Shown here: positions 33,474-45,682 of the stretch, one piece after another
Numbering within the stretch: the stretch's first letter is position 1
Layout of the letters: the number at the start of each line of letters is the position of its first letter
NCBI RefSeq assembly: GCF_032062135.1
Contig: NC_092869.1
Coordinates: 47,350,163-47,414,162 of the forward strand
Source of the DNA: Pyxicephalus adspersus
Taxonomy: Eukaryota > Chordata > Amphibia > Anura > Pyxicephalidae
Length of the DNA stretch: 64,000 bases
Direction: 5' to 3'
Notes under the pieces: generated by a model
Database searches by the model: none
What the model was told of the DNA's origin: nothing
What the model saw: the letters and a program-made list of their open reading frames with translations, nothing else
Position numbers and translations under genes: made by a program

Positions 33474-33628
33474 TAAATATGAATACAAATGTGCATCTGT
33501 CGTGAACCTGTAATAACAATTTAGCAGCACACATTATTTATCACTGCTCATGCTGGATCGAAAGCAATAATTTTCTCTATCACTATACTGATGACTGGTA
33601 ATTGCTTTCTAAAGCATTGCCTATAGAT

Positions 33629-34007
33629 CAGGGGTCGGCAAACTTCAGCCTTTAGGCCAGATACGGCCTAGCCGGTAGTTTGTTCCAGCCTAACTCCCCC
33701 TGGCTGATTCAGCTTTATGCCGGCCGGCAACCCGCGGTTCCAGAGCCGGCCGGATCTGCCAGGGGGCATTAGGAACTAACGGAGCCGAAACCACTGGAGC
33801 TCCAGGGCCACCTCCTTACTTTTGCTTCTCTATTTAATTAAGGAAGGATCCCTGAAGGGAAATCCCTCTCCTCCGTAATGCATACAAAGGAGAGGGATTT
33901 CACTTCAGGGGCATTCCCTGGTGGTAGGCATAGCCATTAGGGACTCAGAGTCCGGCCTTGTGTGCTCCCGCCCACCCGTAGTGGCCATAAAAGTTTGCCG
34001 ACCCCAT
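33629..34007. mobile_element. hAT (Charlie-type) non-autonomous element with GC-rich core
   Basis: The left end 'caggggtcggcaaactt' is mirrored by the right end 'aagtttgccgacccc' plus 'at'. CAGGGGTCGGCAAACT is a typical Charlie-type hAT terminus. Flanks ctatagat (33621-33628) and ccatagac (34008-34015) match at 6 of 8 positions, a plausible aged 8-bp duplication. The interior holds two 'gccggccgg' words and an internal inverted pair ('gggaaatccctctcctcc' with 'ggagagggatttcac'). No transposase. Confidence 0.82.
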
Positions 34008-34015
34008 CCATAGAC

Positions 34016-35459
34016 TCTTTCAGCTCCCCCTTTTTTGCATGTCTCCGGCACTCGCAGTGTTTAGTTTTTACATATTTGATATATATTTACTTGGTGTCAC
34101 CTCATCTTTAATATATTTTTAAAAAGATTACTATTTTATGCTCACGTGGACCAAAATTAATTTAAATGCATTTTTACAATTTTGCAATAGGGTACATACT
34201 GCATTTCATGAAACACCCACCATTTTATTTCACATAGTTTCTGCTTTCACAAAATTTTGAATCTTTTAGGAGTTTTGATTTTTTTTGTATATGAAAAGGT
34301 TAAGCAGAACAGAATGCTATTCCTGGACCAGAGAATATTTCCTGCTCCCATCCAGAGGTTCCTCACTTCTTTTTTATGCTTCTTTCATGTCCACAATTAA
34401 AACGTTGTCAACAGGACAGAAAGTGAAACCTTTTATCATCTGACCTTGCATAGACATTCCCCGGAGACTTGTTTGTTAAATGTGAATTATTTTCACGGAG
34501 ATTGATATACAGACACAGAAAAGGGTGAGCAGGCTCAGTCTGGAATCCACTGTAGTGTGACCAAAGAGGATGATTCGCTTGACATGAGTTTCGGTGAAAC
34601 GTTCAACTTCAAAGTAGTTCAGGCCAGAAGCATCCTGGCTAGACTTTAAATCGAAATCGGGGGAATTTGCAAAGTTGAATTATTTGAAATGTAAAATAAA
34701 ATTCCACCTTGAACTCTAATTTCATAAAATCTGAGTAGGTGGTGGCACATGGTTGGAAGCTAGATGTGGTTTTCCATCAAGAGCACCATCTACATGGGCT
34801 TTGTAAGGTTGGGTTGGTCTTCTCCAAGTTTGTCCTTTTGGTAGATCAGAGAATAGGCTAGTGAACTAATCTGATGTCTTCATTGCAGTGACAATGTTTT
34901 TGGATATTATTACCTGTTTACCAATAAAATTTATGTTCAGATTTTTGTTTTTTTACATTTTTAAAACAGCTTATGGCTGAACGTTTACTCCAGCAATGCG
35001 CTGAGATATTATCACTCCAAGCTGATGAATCAGTCCAATAACACGGGATTCAGCCGGTGGCATTGTGTGTCCTTGTCACTGCAGAATTTTTATTTTATTT
35101 GAGAGGAATGCTGCATTGCTTTGTTCTTTTGAGAAAGAACTATCATACTGCTTTATGGCGGCAGTAATACAGAATAAATCACATTCCCTTCTATCTGGAA
35201 CACTCTGCTTTTCTTTGTGAGAAGCATTAGTCAGTTTTTGCAATTGCTTGGCTCCTGTAGACTCTTAGTTAAAGCTGAACTCCAGGTGAACACCTAAAGA
35301 CACAGATAAAATATATATATATGGTATGTGGTTTACTTGCCAAGGATTTGTATTTCTGTCTGTCCATATTTACAGAGTTCGGCCACACAGCATAGCCTTG
35401 TATAGCAGCGGAGGAGAACTAGAATTTTTGCTGCAGTACATCATTGTGACAAAACAGAT
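34016..35459. other. Unassigned; T2-like terminus at 35267
   Basis: 'gttaaagctgaactccagg' (35266-35284) resembles a left TTAA-type end. A short (AT)n lies at 35309-35322. No exon was recognised. Confidence 0.4.
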
Positions 35460-36240
35460 TTTGCGGAGCTCTAACCAAACAACCCCCTTTCCATCTTTAA
35501 CCACCTCCCAACCAATAAACACACCATAACTTTGGTTAAATGGCCCGAAGGCCTTTTATTACAACAATCTTATCAAATACGGGTTTTAAATATAAATACC
35601 ATAACAAATTGTTAACAAAGTACCAATACTATAAACATAAATTAACAATAAATACCAACAATTAACAATAATATAACATTACCCTCACAATCCCCAACTC
35701 AGACCCCCAACCATGCTGGTTGCTGGTCCTCAAAAGCACCCCAATTACACATGTAGTCTGCTTCCATCTGATATGAATTGCTCTCGGCCACCAATTCTCT
35801 CAGTTTAGAAACAATGTAATCCCTCCTTTAATGCAGACCACCATCATATTTTATCCAACCAAAACTTTTCCAAAACAATGGATATTCCGCACCAAAGATG
35901 GGTCCCCAACTCCACTGTAATTAGGTACCAGTCAACACACACCCCTCGAAGGACCTCAGCCGCACAAAGCTACTTCATTATCCAATCCGACCCGTAAAAA
36001 ATTACAAGATAATACTCAAAAAAAGAGACTGGCGGGAAACTTTTTCCTGCACCCTTTCTGATCCAATGGCCTCGACACTTCCTCTTCTTGACCTTTTATC
36101 ACCTTTCCTCACTTCCGCTCCCTAAACCCAACCCTTTCTAACTTCTGAAAATAACTTTTTAACCCTATCCAGTCTTCTCCCTGTCTACCCAGTCATGCCC
36201 CCCTTCCACTAAGCTCCCTTTGCCTGCATGCTCCAGGCCT
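35460..36240 (-). repeat. C-rich dispersed repeat 'U', copy 2
   Basis: The G-poor plus strand has 'ccttttattacaacaatc', long aaca/ata tracts, 'catgctggttgctggtcctc', 'ggcgggaaactttttcctgc' and a pyrimidine-rich end, in the same order as 14090-14869. On the minus strand the AT-rich lead would be the 3' side. No protein is conserved. Class unknown. Confidence 0.55.
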
Positions 36241-37917
36241 GACTATAATACTCCTGGGTCCTTTTCCAAGTAGTTGAAGAGGTTACATGTGTAGGTCAAT
36301 TCCCACCCCTAGAATGAGACTGGGATACATATGACCCCAATATGGTCACATAACAGGTGTTGGTCATGGAAGAGATTTAAACACATTTAATAATACAATC
36401 TCATAAAATTCCCAACAATATAAAACACTTTAAGATTGAATAGCATTGGGAAAAGATTTTAGTTCCCATTTCATTTTTTGGTTGCATGTACAATTCTAGA
36501 CCATTGCTATTAACATCTTACTGCAGGGTGCAAAGCCAATGCTGATAGCAATGAAACAATTTAAAAGAAAGCCAGCACATCTGAATAAAATCCTATTGGT
36601 TAATGAGATCATAAAAAAGAAAAATCAAACTCCAAAAAACAACAAAATTCACCAGTGTTTGGATTAAAAGCATCCCCCTTCCCAAGGTGATAAATAATTG
36701 TACATGATCAAACACACTTGGATCCACTTGGATGAAGCACCCTTGGATGGTCCCATAAATTCCCAAAAAAAAGGAATAAAAACAATATTCTCTTACCATA
36801 AATGTACCTCTGGATAGTGAGAGGGGTATGCTGAGGTGTGAGCATTTATTCTGGCAACAAAAATGATAATACAGTGCTATCCCTCGTGAATTTCATGATG
36901 CCAAATTGCAGAAATGTTTATTGTTGAACCCAATAGTGAGCTTTGCTCTTTATAAGTCAAATGAGCATTTTCACTCAGAATAAAAGTGATGGGAAGATCC
37001 CAATTTTCAATTGTAACCAGTAAAAGAATATCGGGGGAAATCTTCTAATGAGGACAATTGTTATCTTTGATGGCAAATGTTCCTTTAAAAAAAATTACTT
37101 CCATTCAAAAATTTTGCACAGTTCATTGGTCAGAACATTCTTTCGTAACAAAAGTAAATGACCCATCACATTTCTTAAATCCATTAATGGTTCTTAGTTC
37201 TCAGCATCCTTTATCTTTTCTAAACCAAAGTTGACACCAAAGACCACCAAATTTTTCCAAAACAGCTTCGTTCTTGCCTTCCTATTGCTGACTTCTGTGT
37301 ATATAATCCTAATATAATACAACCCCTGTTGCATTGATTAAAAGATACCATTGTAAATCTTTAATAATGAAGAACAAAAACAACAGCAAAGACTTCAAAA
37401 CACAGCGACAGTCCTTCTCTACACAGCTTTAGGCAATAGTTCTGTACGAGATATAGTGTTTAAGTATAATACAACACGGCTATATAAATCTTTCTTATCC
37501 TGCAAATGTAAGTTATATAAATCACTTGGCACAGGAAACTGGAGACAGTTCTATAAACTACATGGTACACTTGAAAAATAGCAACCTTGTACCGTTGTGT
37601 TTGGTGTGGGAGGTATCTGGCACCACTGTAGAAGAATCCAGTTACATTAGTTAACATTGCTATATCACTGCAACTTCATTTTAGCTCAGTTGCATTCTCA
37701 GTCAACTTACTCCATTACTGCTTTACCATGCATAGCTCTACGCTGTGTCTTTATGTGGAGGCAACTATGTTGGTAAAAGCAGGGCTTTGCTTCTTCAATT
37801 CAGACCCTCCAGCAAGGAGAACAATGTGCAGTACAGTGGAAACATCATCAAAGCCAATTCCAAATCTGCTGTAGGCACAGAAGTGTCCAGACCATGAGGA
37901 AACCATTGAGATAAGCG
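36241..37917. other. Unassigned sequence
   Basis: No gene or repeat was recognised. Frames at 36593-36799 and 37460-37657 (minus) have no domain. Confidence 0.4.
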
Positions 37918-38463
37918 TAAGGTGTCGGGGAACCTCTGATACAATTACTATATCTATAGTTCACAGAACATTAGCATGGTGGTCAGAATGCCTGGCCAAT
38001 GGGAAGGATGTCACCCTTACAGATAGCCAAAAAATTCATTGGTATCAGGTAATTTGCCCTGAAAGGTCCAAATTGCTCATGGGTAAAGTACGTTCTAGCA
38101 ATTTCTGGAGGAACCTTAGGGTTTCATAGGACCCTGATTGAGAAACATTGGTCTAGATGCACCAAGATGCATGCTGCTAGGTTTCAAGAGGAACTCCGGG
38201 CAAAGAGTAAATCCTGGTGGTTAGAATGCCTCTTACATTGCTGGCCAATGAGGAAGAATGTCACCCTTACAGATTGCCAAAAAAAATAATTGGTATCAGT
38301 TAAATTGACCTGAAAGGTCCAAATTGCCCATAGCTCAAGAAAGCCCGAGCAACTTCCGGAGGAACGGCAAAGATTCTACAGATCCCTGGTTGAGAAACCA
38401 TGCTCTAGGGACCCCAAGATGCATGCTGCTATATTTCATGAAAAACTCCGGGCAAAGGGTAAA
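37918..38463 (+). repeat. Interspersed repeat 'R' with internal 238-bp duplication
   Basis: R begins with 'gtgtcggggaacctctgata' and 'caattactatatctatag'. From 37978 ('ggtggtcagaatgcc') to 38215 and from 38216 ('ggtggttagaatgcc') to 38463 the distal part is present twice. Both copies contain 'cacccttacagat', 'cctgaaaggtccaaattgc', 'gaggaac', 'tgagaaac' and 'aagatgcatgctgcta'. Only the second copy keeps 'cttacattgctggccaatga', so the first has lost about 10 bases. Confidence 0.88.
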
Positions 38464-38859
38464 TTTTTCAAGATACTCCGTAAGCTCAACAAACATTATA
38501 ATAAAAATCTTTTAATCAGGTCAACTTTACCCAGTCAGTTTCAGTAGCATAATAATTTATAGACTTAATGGACGTGACCCCTACCATTAAAAGATTACAC
38601 CAATCCTGAAAAGAGAACTTCCACATGTCACAAATGATTTAAAAGCAGCTGTCGTCCTCCAAGAACAGAAGCCTTAGCTACTACAGCGTATCATACCCTT
38701 CAGCACATCAGCGTATCCATTAAACCATAATGTATTTTTTGTTTCCCATCAACCATCAGATGTTTATTTAAAACTACTCAAGTTTTGAGTTGCTCACTCG
38801 GTGGGAATTAAAAGTACTCTCAATGTCATTCTAAAAGCCTGTCGGCTGTCACCAGTTTC
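38464..38859. other. Unassigned sequence
   Basis: No gene or repeat was recognised. Confidence 0.35.
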
Positions 38860-39130
38860 TCCTTCTTTTCCAATGAGCCCTTGAGAAGGGAGGTGAAGTT
38901 TTGACTTTTTCTTTTTTTTTTTTTTTCCTTTCATGAGCAGCAGCTCAAGAAAAGAGAATCGTGCCGTATTAATTTAACTTCACAACAAAGATTTGTGGGG
39001 TCAAAACGTCCCATGTTTCTCGCTGTCAGACATAAAACATTTTACATTGATAAATAAGATTCTTTCTTGTGTTCGAATTATAGACTTAGTTTAGGAAAGC
39101 AAACTACTGCTAGGCATTAATGCCCTTAAT
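38860..39130. other. Non-repetitive block, candidate conserved non-coding element
   Basis: A T-run at 38908-38925 is followed by sequence with homeobox-type words (gtattaatttaac, cattaatgcccttaataag) and no repeat similarity. No coding frame was found. Proposed only for comparative testing. Confidence 0.25.
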
Positions 39131-39267
39131 AAGTGAACCAACAATACGGGTACATGAAAGTTAATAAAAAATCTGCAGGATGTTTCAATGCTGCTATCTA
39201 ACTTGATGGTTACAACTGCTTAATTATGGTCTCAGACCTCCCTGTACAGGTTTATTTAATTAGAAAT

Positions 39268-39628
39268 CTAAGTGGAGCTAAACTAAAAAAAAAACGTATC
39301 TCTCGATCCCTCCGGTGCATCAGATGCGAAAATCAGGTGATGTGGTCTGCTGCAAATGGGTAAAAAAGAGTGCCAATCTCATTGTACCCCATATAGGAAA
39401 AAGCCCCTTCTGGGCATGAAGGAGAAGGAGCAGCCGGAAGCCCCCTGGGATGGCAGGGTCTGCGATAACACTGCTGCTGCTGCAGCAATAAAGACAGAAA
39501 AAGAGGGCCCTTACCCTTCTATTTTTAAAAAGAGGATTTAAGCCAAAACAATACATAATTTTTACCTTATATAAAATGGCTGTCTACCTTTTATGTAAAG
39601 TAAATTTTGGTGGTAGATCCCCTCTAAA
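39268..39628. mobile_element. TTAA-type MITE-like element, copy 2 (degraded ends)
   Basis: The left end 'ctaagtggagctaaact' and right end 'gtagatcccctctaaag' are degraded inverted counterparts. The interior shares 'gaaggagcagcc', 'aaagacagaaaaagagg', 'gccaatctcattg' and 'cttttatgtaaagtaaa' with 21231-21663 in the same order. It contains a short (CTG)n-like run at 39471-39485. Confidence 0.6.
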
Positions 39629-40819
39629 GTAGGGATGGAGTATTTTTACAGCTTAGGCAGGCATTACAAAGATATGATTCAAAGGAAACCTTGGATCAAA
39701 ATATAGTGGGCCTTATGGTCAAATTGAATGAAGAATGAGAATGAAAAATGAGTCCAAAAGCAAACCAGAGACCATCATGCGCCACCATACATTCAAAGCA
39801 ACTTTTGCCAATTGCGTGAGTGATCCAAATTTGAGTGAACAAACTTCAGAGCAGATGACAGAAGGAGAGGTGAACACGGGCTTGATGTTCAGGTCAGCAG
39901 CTCAGTGTACTCCTAGCGGATGTTTTCATTGTCAGCTTGGGGTTTTTCAAGGTAAAAATCAATTTGACCTGATTAGGTTTATCTAAAACTGGGAAAACTT
40001 TGAACTTTTGGACCTAAATCAAAGCAAACTTGGGCAGATTTCAACATTATTAATGTAAGCTGCCCCCTTCGAGCAAATTTAGAGATAAAAAGGCAACATG
40101 CTCTGTTGGGAACAAAGTATGATCAGACCTCTCCTCTCATCAGATAGAGAAAAGTCTATAATAGGGTAGTGGCCTGAAAACATATAATGCTAAATTCAGA
40201 GGGTATTTGGAATCAGGCACCTAAATTTCTCCTGGAAAAGAGATTAAAGGGCATGGATAGGGCCATGTGTAATTGTATTGCTGCAGCTTTGCGGCTCTAT
40301 ACTTGGCATTCAGGCCTGGAGTGTCCTGGAAAAAAACGGGTGTGACAGACACTCCATCCCGCTTCAAGGCCAGAAACTGAGGATAGCTAGGAAACACCTG
40401 GATCATAATAAAAGGGTACCTGTCTTGGAGAATAGGGGGAGTTGCAGCCTGAGGTCAGGTGGCTTAGGTGGACAGGCTGGGTGTAGCCTGTATGGTGGGA
40501 GAGCCCAGAAGGTCTCCCAACATTTAGGTCTGCAGGATCTCTGAAGAGTGTCAGAAAGAGAGCCAGGAGGCTAAATTTTAGGTTCCGAAGGACTGTGATA
40601 TTGCTGATCCCCTTGGAGGAAAAACATTGGAACTTTATGTTTAGTTTACATAAATGTAATAAATAAAAATGGGCAAAAGAAGATGAATTTAAATCTGAAA
40701 TACTTCTCTGCAGTGAGTGCTTTTGGAAGCCAAACCTCCATAATGGATGAAAGAGTAAAGATGGACAACTGGTTCTTAGTTTAAATAGTTGCTTGACCTC
40801 TGTTGTGGCAATCTTAGCT
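39629..40819. other. Unassigned sequence
   Basis: The longest minus frame (40387-40827, 146 codons) has no recognisable domain and overlaps a hammerhead-like remnant. Composition at 40280-40560 is G-rich on the plus strand. No exon call is justified. Confidence 0.4.
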
Positions 40820-40862
40820 AACGACACGTTTTGGCCATAACTAAATCTTCTTCATCAGGGTT
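40820..40862 (-). ncRNA. Hammerhead-core-like motif, site c (degraded)
   Basis: The minus strand has CTGATGA (40858-40852) followed after about 19 bases by AAAAC (40832-40828) and GTGTCG. The first G of GAAAC is lost, so the core is broken. Spacing and flanks match sites a, b and d. Confidence 0.35.
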
Positions 40863-41089
40863 ACAAACCAATAAAGGAAAACTGACATCAGAACAACAGA
40901 AGGTTAAACTGAGAATGCTATGGCGAGATCTCAAGTGTCTACGAACCGTTTGTGATTATCCTGTCAGGAAAGGAAATGAAAATACAGCCGGACTTCAGAC
41001 AGAATTTATAAAATACCTTTTTGTAATCCGAACTTGGTATCGAAAATCATTTAAGAAATGGTTATTCTTCATCCAGTGCAAGATATATT
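40863..41089. other. Unassigned sequence
   Basis: No gene or repeat was recognised. Confidence 0.3.
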
Positions 41090-41300
41090 CTACAATTTGG
41101 CAAATTAAAACAACTTGTCCCAATCTGCTTATCGAGCCTCTAATGGTGGAATATTACTTCATCAATAAATGCAATCAGCTGTTCATAGTGAAATTTCACA
41201 CCGCCTGATCCCACATGAAACAATGAAATTGTATTCTTTCCCGTCAATCAGGCCTAAGCTCTGCACTGCCAGAACGCAATTACATGTGATAACAAGTTCA
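41090..41300. other. Non-repetitive block, candidate conserved non-coding element
   Basis: No repeat similarity. It contains words such as 'tcatcaataaatgcaatcag' and 'acaatgaaattgtatt', typical of homeobox/Sox-type sites. A frame is open on the plus strand without a domain. Proposed only for comparative testing. Confidence 0.25.
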
Positions 41301-43992
41301 TCCGTCCTCGTTTTAAAGACCATACACCAAAGTTTATGGAGCTGCCGCAATTCTTAGGGTTTGTTTTAGTTGCAATGTTACAAGTATGGTCAGGACTAGA
41401 GTGGCCAAGCTGGGCAATTGCCATGATGCCCATTGTCTCCGGGGCCCCAAGAGTCTTTACAGCCATGGTGGTATTAACAGAAAGGGGAGGGGCTTCCCTT
41501 TGTTTCTTGTTCTTAATGTTTAAAAGAACAAAAAAGAAGATAACCTTTACTTTATATTCTTGTATGTAAAATAATATTTTTGTTTATAGGTCTGCTTTAG
41601 GGCTCCCACTTCATATTTGCCAAATGTCGCATTTTGTCTAAAACCACCCCTGGTCCAAGGGTAAATTCCAACACAGCAAGTTTTAGTCTTGTTATAGTTT
41701 CATTTAGCCCTATTTTCCTGTTTTTTTTATTTTATGTCATGGAAGCAAGACAGTTCAAGTTGAGCTTGAAGCATACAATAGAATACTTTCAGAGATCTTA
41801 TAATCAAATTCTCCCCATGGGAAAAGGCAATTACCCTACCAGTATATTTTTGAGATGTGTGAATCCCATAAAGCCACAACGAGAACATGCAGTTGTGTTC
41901 TGATCAAGATTTGAGCATGGAACCATAAGGCTGCAAGTTGCAAGTACAACTTCTACTCAACCACCTCGAGTGGGGAACAGATGGAAAGGAAAACATTGTA
42001 TCCAAAATTAACAAAATCAGTTTTGGCCATAGAAAGACTTTGGATAATATTTAGGCAAACAAACATATACTTAGTGTTTTTTCTTGTGTAGCATCTTAAT
42101 ATGTCTTTTTTTATGCATGCTACATTTCCTCTTAAAAATGTCACCTTAAAAACATATGCATCTATTGCACACCCTTCTTCCCACTGTGCTTGTACTATAA
42201 AAAGATGATTACATTTTTAGATCCCAATCATCAGTTCTTTTGCATGGCATTGGCAGAGGTTAATAACTTTGTGCACTGCTGGACTCTAAATAGTCTAATT
42301 AAGATGTTAAATCTGTACAATTATAGGCGTTCAATGCACTGCTGGAATAATATATTGACCTCAGGATAAACCTGTGTTCCATGAGCACTGAGGTGTGGGA
42401 CAGCTCAACTTACTGTCAGAAATGTATATTTTTACAGCTACACTATTATATTGCACATGATATGGACAAGTCTTCTAGCTTATTGTGTGTATTCATATTG
42501 GTGTCCTTATTGACTGAACATTAAAGACTGGGAATGAGCAAAATTAGGTGTTTTACTTTCATAAACTTTTTGTAAAAATCTAGAGATTGACACAAATGTT
42601 CACACATTTTCACAATGTATTGGAAGAACCCCATCAGAAATGTCTGGGCCCCATACTAGGAAACCTCTTACTTGTGTCCTAAATTTCCAGCTTTGAAAAA
42701 AAAGCAAGCTCTTCTTCCTATGTCCTATGTATTGGAGGTAATGGAATAGACAAAATTTAAAGAGGATTCTTCAATTTTGTCAAAATCCCTTTGTTGAAAA
42801 CTCATTCGTTATATCATTCAATCAACATATAATAATTGGAGAAGACAGGACTAGGGATGAGCTAGGGATTGATTTAGAGCAAATTATCATTTTCATGACG
42901 TCAGCACAATTAGCCTCAAATTTTTTCAGGTAAACAAAGAAAAATGTGCTTAAAAATCAAAATCGCATGACTTCCTTCCTTGTTATTGATGACCTATTGA
43001 TCCCATAGATTTTTATAATGAAAGAGTTTGATTTACCTAGAGAATTAGAGACAGGATTAGAGTTAGGGATTTGAATGTAGGTAAACCATAACAATTAACA
43101 ATTGCTTGTTAAATTTCCTATCGAAAGGCAAAATGAATGTATTTTAGTAGCCCAGCCACATTTACAAATCTAATTCAAAACTACAGAAAACTTTTTAGTG
43201 TTTGTCTTCAACGCACAGAAATCTGAGTTAATTTAGCACACAGCATGGGGGTACTTGGCAAACATCTATCGTTATTAAGGGGGCATAATGTATTAAAATT
43301 GAGGAATGCTGAGATAAATCACAACTGACATTTGGAAATAATATTCAGCATGAAAATAGCTTTTACCCATAGGGCCTATTAAAAGCAGAATAAATGGGGA
43401 AAGCTTGCCATATTAAGAGTAAGAATTAATTAAAAAATGCTTGAGAGTAAACAGCTTGATCCTGAAATACTTCGATGTCACAGCGGAATGTGTTTTAATA
43501 GGCTGCACATTATCTCTGCAAATAGAAAACAATGTTAATTCATTCATGGCTCATCAACAGACTCTTCATTAGCACTCATTTAATGGCCGGCCAACCCGTC
43601 ACAATGGCAGGCTCGTATTTCATGCCGGCCACAATGGCAAAATCATTTCTTTCTCAATATGATATATTAGACTCAAAGACACTACGCAAACAGAAGACCT
43701 TACTTTTATGGCAAGTATTCAAAATGTAATGATCAATTGAAAATGTAAAAATGAGGTTTGAGTTCAACCCTATCATGTGGTCAACATAAACTTTACCCAT
43801 TTGCTATTTCTTATGCTGAAATTTGAGCATATTAAAGCTTCCTGATGAGTACGCCAGCAACACGGTCACAGCAACTGTATATTTTATGAAAAAGTTATTG
43901 GAAAGGTAAACATTGGCTCATGTTCAGCTAGGGTATGCGATTGCCAAACTCTTGAGGGTTGAATTGAACCTGGACTAATTCGCCTCTTCCTA
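41301..43992. other. Unassigned, 2.7 kb; possible hAT-like and T2-like ends
   Basis: 'ataggtctgctttaggg' (41586-41602) resembles a TTAA-type right end. 'ctgggaatgagcaaaattag' (42528-42547) and 'ctagggatgagctaggg' (42852-42868) resemble hAT left ends but lack partners. No exon was seen; frames here are short. Confidence 0.35.
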
Positions 43993-45496
43993 CAGTGAGG
44001 GAATTTGATCCCCTGCTGATTTTGTAGGTTTGAGAGACAGATTAACAACAAAAGAAACCTCAAAAACCCAGCTCAAAAGTCAGAGCCTAATGTGCATTGT
44101 AATGAGTGAAATAAAAATTGGATCCCTTCACAGAAGATGACTTAGCACTTAGTGGTAAACCCCTTGTTGGCAATCAGAAAGGTCAGACGTTTCTTGTAGT
44201 TGGCCACCAGGTTTGCACACATCTCAGGAGGGATTTTGTTCCACTCCTCTTTACAGATCCTCAGTAAAGTCAGTAAAGTTTGGAGGCTGATGTTTGGCAA
44301 CTCGAACCTTCAGCTCCCTCCACAGATTTTCTGTGGGATTAAGGTCTGGAGACTGGCTAGCCACTCCAGGACCTTCATGTGCTTATTCTTGAGCCACTCC
44401 TTTGTTGCCCTGGCTGTGTGTTTTGGGTCATTGTTATTCTGGAATACCCATCCACGACCCATTTTCAATGCCCTGGCTGAGGGAAGGGGGTCCTCACCCA
44501 AGATTTGACAGTACATGGCCCCTTCCATTGTGGGTTTGATGCAGTGAAGGTGTCCTGTCCCCTTAGCAGAAAAAGACCCCCAAAGCAAAATGTGTCTACC
44601 TCCATGTTTGACAGTGGGGATGATGTTCTTGGGGTCATAGGCTGCATTCCTCCTCCTCCAAACACAGCAAGTTGATGCCAAAGAGCTCAATTTTGGTCTC
44701 ATCTGACCACAACAATTTCACCCAGTTCTCCTCTGGATCATTCAGATGTTCATTGACACACTGCAGACGGGCCTGTACATGTGCTATCTTGAGCAGGGGG
44801 ACCTTGCTGGCCTTGCAAGATTTCAGGCCTTCACGGTGCAGTTTGTTATCAATTGTTTTCTTGGTGACTATGGTCCCAGCTGCCCTGAGATCATTGACAT
44901 GTCTCCCCATGTAGTTCTGGGTAGCTTTCTTTACCATTTTCATGATCATTGCAACTCCACGAGGGAGCCTCAGATTGAGGGAGATTGACAGTTAATTTGT
45001 TTTTTTTTCCGTTTGCAAATTATCGCGCCAACTGTCGTCACCTTCTCACCAAGCTGGTTGGCAATAGTCTTGTAGCCCAGTCCAGCCTTGTGTAGGTCCA
45101 CAATCTTGTCTCTGACATCCTTGGACAGCTCTTTGGTCTTGGCCATGGTTGCTAGTTTGGAATCTGATTGATTGGTTGCTTCTGTGGACAGGCGTTTTTA
45201 TACAGGTACTGTAACAAGCTTGGATCCCTTACAGAAGGTGCTCCTAATCTCAGCTCCTTACCTGCATACAGGGAAGACACCTGGGAGCCGGAAATCTTGC
45301 TGTTGATAGGGGATCAAATACTTATTTCACTCATTACAATGCACATCAAGCTCTGACTTTTGAGCACTGGGTTTTTGAGGGTTCTGTCTCTCACAGCTAC
45401 AATAATCCTACCATTACAATTATAGACTAGTCATTTCTTTGTCAGAGGGCAAACATACAAAATCAGCAGGGGATCAAATAGTTCTTTTTCTCACTG
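43993..45496 (-). mobile_element. Tc1/mariner transposon, nearly complete, inactive
   Basis: The 1,504-bp element is bounded by TA on both sides (43991-43992; 45497-45498). Terminal inverted repeats both begin CAGTGAG and share TTTGATCCCCTGCTGATTTT. The left repeat has lost several bases after CAGTGAGG. Inside is a minus-strand transposase relic (44142-45146). The organisation and length are those of the vertebrate Tc1-like family shared by fish and frogs. The TIRs remain recognisable, so it could once have been mobilised in trans. Confidence 0.96.
44142..45146 (-). pseudogene. Tc1-like transposase, frameshifted
   Basis: A DDE-type transposase of about 335 codons would cut and paste the element at TA sites. 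The start ATG (45146) gives the usual Lys-rich helix-turn-helix N-terminus for about 58 codons, then a poly-A-tract frameshift and stop near 44990. The middle (44949-44635) holds [13 protein letters not shown], with the first catalytic Asp at about 44703-44701. A 2-base loss moves the reading into a second frame (up to 44702), which has [11 protein letters not shown] and FQNNNDPKH. In relatives this is FQHDNDPKH, so the second catalytic Asp is Asn here. One base is lost after VLEW, putting the LNPTENLW (third acidic residue) out of frame. The stop is at 44144-44142. Clearly non-functional. Confidence 0.95.
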
Positions 45497-45682
45497 TAAA
45501 AATTGCAAAATTCCATCTTAAGACCGGTGACTGATCATTGTTTTTTATTTTAGCAAATGCATCTGTGTCAAAAGTTGGACTGTCAATTTGGGTGAGCACT
45601 GTATATAGATTACTTTTGTTGGTATTGTTACAGAACACTGTGATAGAAAGAGTGGCAACTATGGCATCTGATGGCTGAACAC

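Noticed and set aside
34560..34625. 'ggatgattcgc ... cggtgaaacgttc' as another hammerhead core
   Set aside because: It lacks CTGANGA, and the spacing and flanks differ from the five related sites.
40387..40827. 146-codon minus-strand frame
   Set aside because: No recognisable domain, no splice context, and it overlaps a repeat-derived hammerhead-like site.
44200..44988. Plus-strand frames of 80-102 codons
   Set aside because: They are antisense shadows of the Tc1 transposase relic.
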